A stretch of 64,000 nucleotides of DNA, taken from Bryum argenteum. Taxonomy: Eukaryota; Streptophyta; Bryopsida; Bryales; Bryaceae. The stretch lies in NCBI GenBank assembly GCA_037043015.1, contig CM073323.1, forward strand, positions 21,976,758-22,040,757. Reading direction: 5' to 3'. A program made the translations under genes and the position numbers. Position 1 is the first letter of the stretch, and the number at the start of each line of letters is the position of its first letter. The notes under the pieces were generated by a model. It did no database searches. It worked only from the letters and a program-made list of their open reading frames with translations, and was not told where the DNA came from. Shown here piece after piece: positions 34,863 through 45,855 of this stretch.

Positions 34863-35541
34863 TTAACCCTTAAAGGTCTGAGCGTGCCGTGGCGACCAGT
34901 AGAGTACGGTGTATTTTGGTTGTATTTGGAGTGAATGCACACCTTTAATGGGTTTGAGTTCAAAGAAGAAGTTGACATTTGATCTAATGCGGTTCTAGTG
35001 AGCTATTACGATTCCAATTTAGAGTTTCTTGTTGGTAAGGTAGGAGTCGTGAAAACCGTCCAGCCCCAAAAACCGCACAGTAGGTTCATGGGTAGGGTCT
35101 GTAAAACGGTCCGTTCATGGTAAACTGATAGGTTTTGGGAACCATCCACTGTTTTTAGCTCCCACCATGCATGCTGAACGGTTTTAGACAACTCCTATGT
35201 CAGTTCCCGAACCTATTTTAATTCATTTTGGGACATTCAATCCACAGTTTTCGGAATACAACCTTGCAAAAAAGCCAGCACTCTATGTTCGGGTAGTGGG
35301 ACTCCTAAGACTCGAGATTCAAAAATTCATAGGAAATTATAGGATTATTCAAAAAATGTTTTTTTTTTTTGGGATGGATTTGCACTAGCTTTGCAGACCA
35401 TGGAAAAATAATTAAAAATTTTTACACCACTATTCCAAGTATGCAAAGCTGAAATTCAGACGGTTTTCACCACTCCTACCTTAGCAAATCCTAATTATAC
35501 GACAGCGTACATACTATCCCCATGGTACTTTTAAGGGTTAA
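34863..35541. mobile_element. Tourist-like MITE interrupted by another MITE
   Basis: The ends are inverted: TTAACCCTTAAAGG on the left (34863) and CTTTTAAGGGTTAA on the right (ending 35541). A TTA/TAA terminus is typical of PIF/Harbinger MITEs. Removing the 448-bp insertion at 35036-35483 leaves about 231 bp, a normal MITE size. The ends resemble those of the MITE at 60572-60839 (TTAACCCCTAAAGGCCC), but the interiors differ. Confidence 0.45.
35036..35483. mobile_element. TA-flanked MITE, copy 2
   Basis: 448 bp and nearly identical to 52-498. The terminal inverted repeats are TAAGGTAGGAGTCGTGAAAA... on the left and ...TTTTCACCACTCCTACCTTA on the right, with one mismatch in 25. The TA at each end fits a TA target duplication, as in mariner-type MITEs. 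It has no coding capacity. It sits inside the TTAACCC-ended element at 34863-35541. Confidence 0.75.
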
Positions 35542-38156
35542 CATGCACTATGTGTAAGGGCGAGTCTCCATGCTTGAACCGACCCGTCATATTTGAAGGT
35601 TCGTCCTGTAGCAAACCTTCTTACAAATTAAGAAATCCACATTACAGTTCGTCCTCATGTGAGAGCCGCACTATAATTCTTCTTCAAAATATTTAGGTGA
35701 TGGAGTTTGTGCTCCATGCTTTAAGGAGGATGAAATGGGATTGTTTTTTCTAATCTAACATGTTCTTGTCCTTTTGTGACTCTCTCAAGATTGGGATTTC
35801 CTAGTTCCTACCTCTAAGTTACAGACACCCATACCGGTTAGCACCCCCATGACCGGTAAGTAGGTTTTCTCACTGCCGCGCATGGCTGAACCAAAAAGAG
35901 ATAATTTTATCCGTCAAGAGTGTGGTTTCTGGGGGGCTTTCTGAGTTAGCTTTGTGGTCCAGACTTGTCCGTTTTAGGTTCTCTCCATGCTCTATTTGCA
36001 TGATGTCTGTTATGGTTTCTCAGCAATGGATTTTCCTTCACTGCTTTTATTCCTATCCGAAATGGGTGAAGCTATATGGCGGTTGTGTGTCTGGGCTACT
36101 TTTTGACTCAAAATTTTTTAGTAATTTCAGATTTCCTTGAAAGAAAAAATAAAAAATTTCCATTCTTCATGAACCTTATTTCCCTACAAAGGAGAAATAA
36201 CTGCTCCTTCATAATCACAGCCACTCCATGTTCAAATGCTTAAGTTCTCCGTTATAGGTGCCTGTACCTTATGCGCTTGCAAGGGTGTGAACTAGTTTTT
36301 TGCTTATTTTTGTTATATTCCAACGTAGATCTTGTACCGATGACTATTTTTTATTCCTGTTCCAAAAATTGACGGTTGGATGTATACCATTTGATATCAT
36401 AGTATCCAAAGTTTGTCTCCCAAGTTTTTTGGGACATTATGAAGATTTGTGTTGAAATTTTTTGGAGGTTGCCCTTGTAAAATTGTTAAACTTTTTGACT
36501 TGGGTCATTTTGGAAAGTAAGTAGTGATTCGATTATGAACATATATCCACAAAAAGAGTCAAAAAAAAGACTAGATTCAAACTTGCCCAAATTTTCCTTG
36601 TTGGACTTGCAACCTAAAATTTTGCAATGAATTTTGAAACTGGAATTTGGCTTTGTAAGTTTTACCACATATATTGTGCAATATATGTAGCATCTAGTAA
36701 AAATCTTAGGCAAAAATATTACTATTTACCCCTTCATCTGGGTGCACAAGATTGCCTTTAATAATCCATTTTAAGTTTCAAGGAAGTCCTGTAAGGGGTT
36801 GAACATTTGAATGATTATGAAATTTTGCAACATAGTATAGAAGAAGATGTCCAAAAGCAATTATAGAAGGGATTGAAAGATTAGTGATTATTAAATTCCT
36901 AGGAATAAGGTGAAATTTGGAAACTATTTAAAAATAGTAGAGTTGTCGTATCGGGCGAGTAGGGGACTAGGGGTCATCATGCGAACAAAACGGACGGGGT
37001 AACGGACCAAGTAGGCGGTTGGCGTCCACACAACCGGAATACCGGATGTCGTGATTCTTGGGAGCTATGTAATTTTTTCACAGGTAAAACATTTGACAAT
37101 AAAAACCACGTCGGATTATGACATGTCCGTCCACCGTGGCACTACGGCACGGATGCTGAGTGGGCGTGCGAACGCCCGGAGCGCGGGCTTTGGAGTGCGT
37201 ACTTGAAGGCGCGGGTGGGGGCGCCAACGTTCGGAAAATGGCAGGGGCGTGGGAGCTTGGCCGCCCACGCCGGAGGAGCGGATGCACGGAGGCAATTAGA
37301 AGTACCGTGAGGAACTCAAACTCAAGTTCCTTGCCTTCTTAGCCATGAAGGTTTTAGAATAATATAAATCTCCCACTTACCCAGATTAGCCACTAAAACA
37401 CAAAACATTCTTCCCCAAATCTAAGGAAGGTAATGAGCGTGGAAATCTTGATGGAATGTTGAATCTTGTCAGAACTAATAAAAGCGGACCACATGTTCAA
37501 GGGTGGAGAAAGGCACAGGGAGACGGGTAAGAAAATGGCCTTTGCAAAACTCTTTGCAGGGGCTGATCGTGGTTGTCGCCTCGTCGGGGGCACGGGCGGT
37601 GGAGGGGCGCTGGTGGTTGAGGGGCACGGGCGCTGGGGCCATTCACATGAGGGCTGAGGAAGGAAAATTTAAGAAAATTCAAAAAGGAAAAAAGTTCAAA
37701 ACTAGACCTCACATGTAGCAATTCGCACCTACTCGAGCACTCTCTCAATGCTCGAACACAAGCAAGCCGAACATATCCGTCTCCTCCTCCTGCAAACCCA
37801 ACTCCGCGCCATGCAACATAGAACTCCATCGGCATGTACCGGTTGTAAGCCACCGCACTCAGCTTTATCAGATAGATGTATTCTGCAAGTCCATGTAGAA
37901 ACTTGTCTGTTAACTAGTAATGTATGTCCGTCGAAGAGCATGACGAACTGGCGGCAGTCTAAGCCGTATTCAATCATCCTAATTAATATACCCCTGGGTT
38001 TGAATTTGTTCAGTCAACTTCAAATTCAACACGCCATAACATAACGGCCACCAAAAGATTCAAAGGATCACTGAACGCTTTCCTCATCGTAGCCTCCCTT
38101 CTCAAGGCTTCCATTCTTACAGCCATGGCTTGCTGATTGATTTGAAGCTTGAAATC
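35542..38156. other. Intergenic region left of the nested transposon block
   Basis: No gene was identified. A GC-richer patch at 37100-37300 has short frames on both strands without a recognisable domain. On the minus strand at 37750-38156 there are short protein-like stretches (for example LSAVAYNRYMPMEFYVAWRG and NQQAMAVRMEALRREATMRK) in different frames. They may be exons or relics of an unrecognised gene. The 18 bases of GCGGTGGCTTACAACCGG in it recur at about 44466-44483, on the other side of the insertions. Confidence 0.35.
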
Positions 38157-38438
38157 CACTACTAGAAAAAAGGGGGGGTAAGCAATGTGACAAATATTGC
38201 TTTTTGTGCAAACATTGCTTACTTGGGCAATGTCTTGGGGCATGCTTTAGCACCCCTTCCCAAAAAAATAAGCAATGTTTCAACCTCAAATCTATTAAAT
38301 TGTAGATCTTAGGTTGAAGACATTGCTTATTTTCTTGGAAGGGGTGCTAAAGCATGCCCCAAGACATTGCCCAAGTAAGCAATGTTTGCACAAAAAGCAA
38401 TATTTGTCACATTTCTTACCCCCCTCTTTTCTAGTAGT
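38157..38438. mobile_element. Fold-back CACTA-like MITE (left part)
   Basis: The element starts CACTACTAGAAAA and is an almost complete palindrome. About 115 bases from 38157 pair with the stretch ending TTTTCTAGTAGT at 38438 (shared blocks include GGGGTGCTAAAGCATGCCCC). The final base of the inverted end (G) now lies at 44336, because a hAT element was inserted into the terminal CTAGTAGT. The original length was about 283 bp. The flanks ATC (38154-38156) and ATT (44337-44339) fit a 3-bp duplication with one change. A near-copy of the empty site (GAAATTGAC) is present at about 44400. Confidence 0.75.
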
Positions 38439-38763
38439 CAGGGAATAAATTTGAAGGGTTGCTTGAATTTTATAGGGAAGGGTAACTTAAAATTTTGCCT
38501 TTCAAAATGAAAGGTTACCTCAAAAATTGCCCTTCATGTATGTATTGAAGTTTTTGTTGAGAGTGCACTTTACCATTTAAGCGATGTTGAAAACTACAAT
38601 ATAAGTGAGACCAAAAAACACACATGGTGAAAAGATGGAACTATTTCATTAATGAGACATTGATATTTGAGTATATTGAAACGGTAATCACATCTCAACA
38701 TATTGATAATCTCGAGGACAACAAGAAAGTAGTAATAAAGATGTAAAAAACTCACAATCTAAA

Positions 38764-41700
38764 TCACTCTTCAAATCTTCTATCCTTCACACTCATCCAC
38801 CTCTCCCAAATATCTTCAAAATCAAGAGACTCCATAGGAAACTTCGCCATCGCAATCCTCATCAAGGCCTCCAAGGTGGTGATATTTAGAGCACATCTCC
38901 CAGAAGATTTTATAAGATTTTGAGTTGAGAATCCCCTCTCGCAACTAGCTGTGCTTGCAGGAAGCGTCAATATCACTTGCCACAATTGTGTCATGTGTGG
39001 AAATCTGCTCAAGTAGTCTTCGGTAGATGCAAAAATGGCCCATGCATGGTGCATTTTTAATCCAACACATGCTACTTGAAGAGTATCTACAAAACTCTTT
39101 AGCTCAGAAATACATCCATCATGATTTACAAGTCTGCATCCTCTTAAACAAAAGTGATTAAGCAAGACTTGTAACCATAAGTGTGCATTCCGATATAGAA
39201 GTGGCAACTCCGTAGGATAAGAAATAGGGCTAAAATTTTTGGTGGCGTTGAAAACCCGCATATCAGGGAACCTGGCTTGTAAGGAATCGATAACACCTTG
39301 TACATATTCTTGTGCCAATCTCTTGCAAGCATCAAAAGTATAGCCCGAATCACCACAACTTGGAATTTCTTGGAAAAGCAAAGTATGGCTGTGAATGGTA
39401 CCAGTCTTGTCTCTATACTCAATAATTCCATCATTTGCAACCTCCATGAAAGTCTTTATATACTTCGAATCACCACCAAAGTTCTCGGCATCTAAAAACA
39501 TTTGAGTCAATGACCTTGTTGTTAATTCAATTTGTGCTCCAAGTTGACTGAGATCTACATTCTCAGTTTGAAAATTTTTGCTCAGAAAATTAAGGTCTTG
39601 TAGAACATCAGCCAACAAGTAAATACAAAACACCACTTTGAAGATTCTCAAATCATTGTATAGTTGTTGATCAGAGTCCCTGCACATACACATATGAAAA
39701 TATGAATACAATCAAAGCCCTTTCTAGGATGTTTAATAAATAAACTAGAATGCAAAGACATCTTCTATATTCTTTTATGTTACACCTTATGTAAAAGTTC
39801 AAGTGATAGAGAACAAAACATTACATACCTGAACAATGTCAAAAGAGCTGGCAAGATATCCGCAAAGCGCGTCATAACTTGCCCCATGCTTAGCCATCTC
39901 ACACTATGCACATGTAATAGTTTGACTTTCTCCATATCCATGATCTTCAACAAACCTTGCAATTCTCCATTTCGAAGTGAAGACATACCAATCCAACCAT
40001 AGATTCTGTTTGCTAACCTCTCAAGAAAACCCAATTGTTTGATTTTCTTAAAGGCATCTGATGCAGCGAGAGCCTCACGATGGGCAATACAATGGACACT
40101 AAATAATCCTGGAACATCTCTTTTGAGTTTTGCTGCGAAACCATTGTGCACACCTAACATAGCTGCTGCTCCATCTGTAGCTAGACCTACAAGTTTAGAA
40201 CTTTCTAACCTGTATAAAGCACATGTGCTCATCCATGCATCATAAATGGATTGAGCAGTGCCATTACAAATTGCAGAGAGTGAGAGAAATAAGCTTTTAG
40301 GTTGGCCCAATCCACCTTTGTCAATATATGAAAGATACACTATGAGATGAGACTCAAGTGATCTATCTGTTGACTCATCTAATAGCAAAGAAAAGCAAGG
40401 ACTGCTCCTTACTTCCTCTACTTGTTTTGATTCAATGTGTTGAGAAATAGCAGTTACAAACTCCCTTCCCGATACGGCATTTCCATAGGTAGCATAATCG
40501 TTTGTACCAGGCAAGCCTCCAAAGTCCATGTCTTTTGCAAAATTACACATGGATGTGTAACAAGACATAGGAAGGCAATTGAGTGCAATAAAATATATAA
40601 ATTTCATTGCACATATGATTTTGGCCTTCATACCTTCGGTTATGCAAGACACATGCTGGGGAATAGGCTTGCATTGTCCATTCATTGCAAGCCATCGGGT
40701 CCTTGCATAGCAGTGGCGCGTAGATTTGTTGTGGTCAATAAGAGCTCCTGTGAGCCAAAAAACCACTTTGGGGTGGCAATTGGTCACAAGGATCAAGATC
40801 ACAAGAGAAATGAAGAAGGGAAGAAGGGAAACAAGGAGAGGATGAAGAACAAGGGAAAGAACAAGAAGAAACCACCGGCCGGATGCATTTTTAAGTACCC
40901 TTCAGATTCTAGGCCGCCATTTCTCCATCCTAGCTCGGAATTGGGCGTGCATTAGCTTTTTAGAAAGCCAACTTAATTGTGCATCTACCCTGAAAATCTC
41001 AAAAGCATAGGACAAAAAACCTAGGACTGATTGCCATTTGACTGGGCCTTGTTTTTATACCATCCGGCCGAGAACACCTTCAACACTACTGACTTTGGGA
41101 GGTGATTTCTCCCTCCCTACAGATCGGAATTGGACGAGCCATATACCAAAAGAAAGCTACTGAGGAGATCTACCAGCATCCTAAATCTCAATCGATTTGG
41201 ACTAAAACCGAGGGACTGATGGCTATTTGATCTGAGAGGCACTTCCAAGGAGATGAGCAAATGACAACAATCTACAAGGAAGAGCAAAAACAAGGAAAGA
41301 GGGGAGCAAGAAGAGAGAGAAGGAGGCCCATGGCCTTCCTTCTCTTCACTAACTAAGCATTAGAAGAGGGAGAGGGAGAACACCAACATGAATCAATGAA
41401 CAAGAGGGGAATGGATTGATTGATTGTAGCTTGAAAACAAGCTCTTAAGTACAAATGGAGGAGCCGCCAAAGAGGCGGCTCACCCTAACCCTAAGGCCCT
41501 AATCTAAGGCCTCCATGGATGAATGACGCTCCATCCTCCATGGCGCTCCATCCTCCATGACCCTCCACCTTGAAGAACCCCTACAAACGAATGTAACTCA
41601 CAATTGCCACCACAAAGTCAATTGGACAAGACCAAAACAATCAAGTCTCAAACACAAATATGAACACCCGAGGTTAATTGTGCAAGGCCAATGGTAAAAC

Positions 41701-42628
41701 ATCTAACTCTTAATCAAGCAACTAACCCTATTTCTAATTAAGGATCCACTAGGGGGATTCATTCCTCCTCTAGTCCTTCCCCATCAAACTATGGATCCAC
41801 TAGGGGGATTCATTCCTCCTCTAGCCCTTCCACACTAAATCTAATCTAAAGCTTAAATAAATGCCAAACATCCTATCCAAGGCCTTACAACAACCATCCT
41901 CAAACATGCATATTGTATTCAAAACTTAATTATCTTAATTTCACCAATCTACTTCAAAATGACATTTGCTAATTAACAATTCATTTATAAAAGTAACAAA
42001 TAAACAATAACATCAAAGGAGAGCAATAACATGCTCTCACAGCTCCTTTTTGCAAATTCCGTGTACCCTCGCCCTTTCCAAGAAGGCCCTTCACTTGAAA
42101 CCTTTCACAATAAATGCATTTCACACGAGTAAGACCATTCACTATAATAGGACGTACCCATGGAAATTGAAGTTTCCATTGGTCCCGAAAGCCACGCTCT
42201 TTTGTTGTACGACTCTTTCCTTCATCTCCACCACTCGCCAAACGATCCAACATCAGCATATGAAGATGTTCGTGTTCCTCGGTAACATGATTAGACCATG
42301 ATGGTTGAAGCTGGCTTGACCCTTCTCCCAAAAATGTTGGTTGAGGGTCATTTGATCCTTCTTCCAAAAATGGGGGCTCAGGCTCATTCAAAAATGAAGG
42401 TTGGTGCTTGTAAGAGTCCTCGTCAATAACAACATTCAAATCCAAATTGTCATGAAGAGGATTACTGGGTCCAACCGGCTCATGTGAAATCTCTCCAACG
42501 AGCGCATGAGGAATCTCCACAACGGGTTCATGAGAAGTGTCAACAATTGGTTGAGAAATCTCTTCAATTCTGGGTCTTTTCATGAACCCCGCCAATGTAG
42601 GTTGCATCATGACCTTCCTGCACCCCAT
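38764..42628 (-). pseudogene. hAT transposase (ZNF862-like), interrupted by an LTR insertion
   Basis: The coding parts are 42042-42628, 39829-40743 and 38764-39679 (intron 39680-39828 with GT/AG). Without the insertion at 40749-42041 the frame would run through for about 805 residues. Part 1 has a BED-like zinc finger (FPWVRP...VKCIYCERF). Part 2 has the catalytic region, with SLLLDESTDRS, GLATDGAAAMLG, HCIAHREALAA and VRWLSMGQVM. Part 3 ends in the hAT dimerisation domain (LTLPASTASCERGFS). No other frame break was seen, so the transposase was probably functional until the LTR element landed in its exon. The remote possibility that the insertion is spliced out as an intron is not supported by donor phase. 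Confidence 0.85.
40749..42041. mobile_element. Solo-LTR-like insertion in the hAT transposase exon
   Basis: A 1293-bp sequence beginning TGTGAG and ending CTCACA, flanked on both sides by GCTCC (40744-40748 and 42042-42046). The TG...CA ends and 5-bp duplication are those of an LTR retrotransposon. No internal coding region or second LTR is present, so it is best read as a solo LTR left by recombination. A 39-bp unit (GGATCCACTAGGGGGATTCA...) is repeated at about 41743 and 41793. Orientation is uncertain. Confidence 0.8.
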
Positions 42629-43331
42629 GCTGCAAACTTCATGAATTAGGACACATAAGATGAGATTAAGGATAGAGAAGAAGCATACCAAACTTCAAAA
42701 GCATACAAAATAATGACACAAGGTTCATACACACACAACCACAAAATAGATGTGAGATTCTAAAATATCTATATAGGGTAAGACTCTTCAAGAGTACAAA
42801 TATGATTTTTGTAAGGCTCTTCAATAGTTCAATCGGCATGTTTGGTGAAGCAAAAGAACCTCAGAACAATGCGAATCAGTTGAAACCACCGTTTCATATG
42901 CTATTTCTTGAGGCAGCAGTTCTCTTTTAAAATCAGTACAGAAGTTTCAGGTCAAGAGTAAAAAACCAATGAACGTGATCAGTTTACCTGCAGTTGCCAA
43001 GAATTTATGTCATTGAGATCTTATCAGTTTCCTTCTCAAGGATTCCCGAACATGATATTATGATTCTCTGCTTCAAACTTAAAAGAAAGAACTTACAGTC
43101 TAAGAACCCATTCTGATTTTTCAATTTATAAAACTAATACGATACTGTACATGTAAAGTCTACAAGTAACCACACCCGATCTACATGCAACCACTTTCCA
43201 AGACAATTTGTGATTCATCTGGAGTTTCCAAACAACTCAAGGGAATTGACTTGATTAAAAAGTTAGCTCTAGTGAGCATAAAAAACGAATGAAACTATAT
43301 ATATGAGGTGTGGTCGTGTGGGGTTATGTAC

Positions 43332-43607
43332 CTCAACAGTGGTGGTGTAGAGACCACCAGCGAACTTCTCACCTCACTCTTCACACCCTTGATTATAGGC
43401 ACGGCGAGCAGCTCCTCGTACACCTGCAATAGAGCTCCAAAATCTCAAGCACCTGTCGATGTACAACAAATTAGCTCGTTGTGATTCAAATTAGAATGTG
43501 AAACCCGAGGCAGTGGTGAAGATATAAAAGTGTGACGAACCTCTACGTCCGCTTCTGCTTTGGTGGCGAATGCAGTATGACCTTCTTGCCACAAGAACTC
43601 ACGACTC
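43332..43607 (-). pseudogene. Captured prolyl-tRNA synthetase exons inside the hAT element
   Basis: On the minus strand, two exon-like blocks are separated by a GT/AG intron. Block 43541-43607 encodes SREFLWQEGHTAFATKAEAD followed by VE. Block 43332-43423 encodes VYEELLAVPIIKG and KSE, then, after a one-base frame slip, EKFAGGLYTTTVE. These are consecutive, highly conserved segments of the class II prolyl-tRNA synthetase catalytic domain (motif 2 REFLWQEGHT and the KFAGG region). Upstream and downstream exons are absent, so this is a transduplicated fragment that kept its intron; capture was therefore at DNA level. It lies in the same orientation as the transposase and 5' of it. The frameshift shows it does not encode working enzyme. 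Confidence 0.85.
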
Positions 43608-44336
43608 CTGCACGAATCTCACATCAGAATTCTGAAAAACTACAATCAAGGCTCCAGTAACCTCTTTTGTCTGCAGTGTTTCATGTTTACCACATCTATT
43701 TGCATGCAGAAAACTGATAAAGATTTGCTTGCTATCCTCACTTTAAGGTTTGATGTCATGTAAATGAGGTCTCGTCCACCATCCACCAGGCCGGCAGTGA
43801 GTCTGAACAAGCGAGTGCAGCAGAGACACAAAGTGACAAGGGTTGCCGGGTTGGAACTTCGAACTTCGAAAAGTACAAGAAGCCTATTGACTTTCGTGAA
43901 ACAGCCAAACAGGAGCGGAGCTGCGGTCTAGTGTGGAGGAATTAGGCAAAGACGGCAACCCTGACTGGAAGAGCCGAAGTCCGAAGAGACGAAAGAGTGA
44001 TTGAGTGCAGCGAAATTGGCGAGTGGCAACGCGGCCGACGCCGCCAACTTCATGACTGTGCGTCTGGTGGTTGGTGCGAGTGTGCCACCACTGGCCACCA
44101 TATTGATGGTTCACTGGTTGTCTTCGGCTGTTCAAACTCTAAAAAACATGTCTCATGTCTGTTCATATGTTCATTATCAGGGAAGGGTTACTTTTTTTTT
44201 ACCGTTCATTTTGAAGGGTTTACAAAAAATTACCCCTTCCGTTTTGAAGGGTTGCAAAATATTTTGAAGGGATAGTGAAGGACTGGAACCCAAAATAAGG
44301 GTAATAGCCCTTCAATTTTATTCGCTGCTAGTAGTG

Positions 44337-44490
44337 ATTGACAATCATAAAGCAATGTCTTCAACGCTTGACGGTGGCTTGCTGATTGATTTGAAGCTTG
44401 AAATTGACAATCATAAAGCAATGTCTTCAACGCTTGTCGGTGGACGTGAACGTCACGAGTCCAACCGGTTGTAAGCCACCGCAGCTTCCA
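44337..44490. repeat. 66-bp tandem duplication at the insertion flank
   Basis: ATTGACAATCATAAAGCAAT at 44337 recurs at 44403, giving a 66-bp tandem repeat with one or two changes. The stretch GGCTTGCTGATTGATTTGAA within it also occurs at 38127-38146, immediately left of the MITE. The MITE therefore inserted into one unit of this array, and the neighbouring unit preserves the uninterrupted target. Confidence 0.75.
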
Positions 44491-45372
44491 CATCTTTCAA
44501 CCAAACTTATTATGCTTCTTTTCTGATGAAATTTTCCGTGTCGGTATTCATTCATCATTCATCGGTATTCACTCATCCTAATGTCATAAGTAGTGGCCTA
44601 TCATGGTCATAGATTTATTTAAGTTCTACCCTTAGCCATGGTAGAGTGAAACTTAGGGTGGGCTTGGGCGAAGTATCACATGGGACACAATATCTTTTAT
44701 CTTATGACATGATGAGGTAGGTTGACATGCCATATTATATATTTGTATCTTTGTACGTCCAACATGCTAATTGTGATTGCGCCACTTTTATGTTTTTATA
44801 CTCTTACGTTCTGCATGCTAAGTTTGTACGTGCCACTTTATGTGTTTTTATTTTTAGCAGGTTAACTTTGGTCATATCATTTATTTGGAGCACCTTATGG
44901 TTCCTTCTTTTGTTGATTCTATGATGTAGTTTCATATCTTCAACATGTTAAGTTTGGACACATACTCATATCGTCTATTTGGAACATCTTCTAGTTCATT
45001 CTTTTATTGATATATTCTATGACTTAGTCTCACAATGTCTGTTTAAAGTTGCTCATCCTCAAAATAGATTTTAAAATTAAAAGATGAATAATCAAGGATA
45101 TTTTTGTACATGAGAAATTTGAATTTAATGATACAATAAGAACACTAAACAATTTATTTTGAGAAAAGAAGAATGAAAAATGATAAAATGAAAACACTAA
45201 ATCAATTTATTTTAGGAATGAAGCAATGGAAAACGCATGACCAAGACATTGCACTTCCTTTCAAATCCTGTGACAACTACAACCTTACATTTAATCATGC
45301 ACTCAAAAGAATGTACATTTCGAGATGTATCATCAAGTTAGAGTAATGAAGAAAACTCATGTGAAAGTCTAA
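44491..45372. other. Intergenic AT-rich stretch
   Basis: No gene or clear element is seen. Between 44720 and 45010 there are loose repeats of phrases such as CAACATGCTAA/CATGCTAAG and GCCACTTTTATG/GCCACTTTATG at about 80-bp spacing, suggesting an old degenerate tandem array. Confidence 0.35.
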
Positions 45373-45855
45373 CTAAGGCTTCATGTGAAAGCTCGCTCTG
45401 TAACCCATCTGAGCCAGTTGATGCTCGTGCTGCTGACCAAAGGATCTGTTTGGAAGAATTTGCGTTGTCGAAATACCATTTACCACATCGTAGTCCACCA
45501 CATAATCATTCCACAGCAACCTTATCACTCGTCCCCTTCCGATGCACCAGTAGCGATCTGCTACATTGTCGCACTCTTGTCTCAATCTGCTGCCTTCCCG
45601 ACTAGTAGTTCCTGGAATTCGTATCACTCGACGTCCCCTTCCAATGCACCAGTAGCGATCTGATATATTGTCGCATTCTTGTCTCAATCTGCGGTCTTCC
45701 CGACTAATAGTCACTGGAATTCGTATGAGCAGGCGGCCACATAGGCAGCCAGTTGTACCACTTAACCGTAAAACATAGAATTGCACGGGCACGCATCCAA
45801 CGTCTCCGTAAGTACCACGATCAGGTACACCATGAGCCCGCATGCATGATATCAT
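45373..45855 (-). CDS. Unrecognised ORF with a 34-residue tandem repeat
   Basis: A 160-residue frame directly downstream of the F-box pseudogene, overlapping its stop on the same strand. A 102-bp unit is present twice (phase marked by GTCCCC at 45531 and 45633 on the plus strand). It encodes SREDRRLRQECDNISDRYWC and then IGRGRRVIRIP, and again SREGSRLRQECDNVADRYWC and IGRGR. Most differences between units are silent or conservative, which hints at coding selection or recent duplication. I recognise no family. It could be a displaced C-terminal part of the F-box gene or non-coding repeat DNA. Confidence 0.3.
   Translation of the reverse strand: MISCMRAHGVPDRGTYGDVGCVPVQFYVLRLSGTTGCLCGRLLIRIPVTISREDRRLRQECDNISDRYWCIGRGRRVIRIPGTTSREGSRLRQECDNVADRYWCIGRGRVIRLLWNDYVVDYDVVNGISTTQILPNRSFGQQHEHQLAQMGYRASFHMKP

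Larger units (their letters stand above)
38439..44327 (-). mobile_element. hAT-superfamily DNA transposon carrying a captured host gene fragment
   Basis: The ends are CAGGGAATAAATTTGAAGGG on the left and its imperfect inverse on the right (inverse reads CAGCGAATAAAATTGAAGGG), followed on both sides by the 8-bp duplication CTAGTAGT (38431-38438 and 44328-44335). Eight-base duplications and CAG-starting termini are diagnostic of hAT. AAGGGTT/AACCCTT motifs recur just inside both ends, like subterminal transposase sites. The element is 5889 bp. Inside, on the minus strand, are a ZNF862-like transposase gene (38764-42628), a solo-LTR-like insertion (40749-42041) and a prolyl-tRNA synthetase fragment (43332-43607). 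Confidence 0.88.

Noticed and set aside
40749-42041. Reading the 1.29-kb interruption of the hAT transposase as a spliced intron
   Set aside because: The only good donor/acceptor pair (GTGAGA and CTCACAG) gives the wrong phase. Exact GCTCC duplications and TG...CA ends explain it as an insertion.
38157-44336. A single 6.2-kb CACTA (En/Spm) element with CACTACTAG/CTAGTAGTG ends
   Set aside because: The internal transposase is hAT, and CTAGTAGT occurs on both sides of CAG-starting termini. The long span is therefore a hAT inserted in a small MITE, not one CACTA element.
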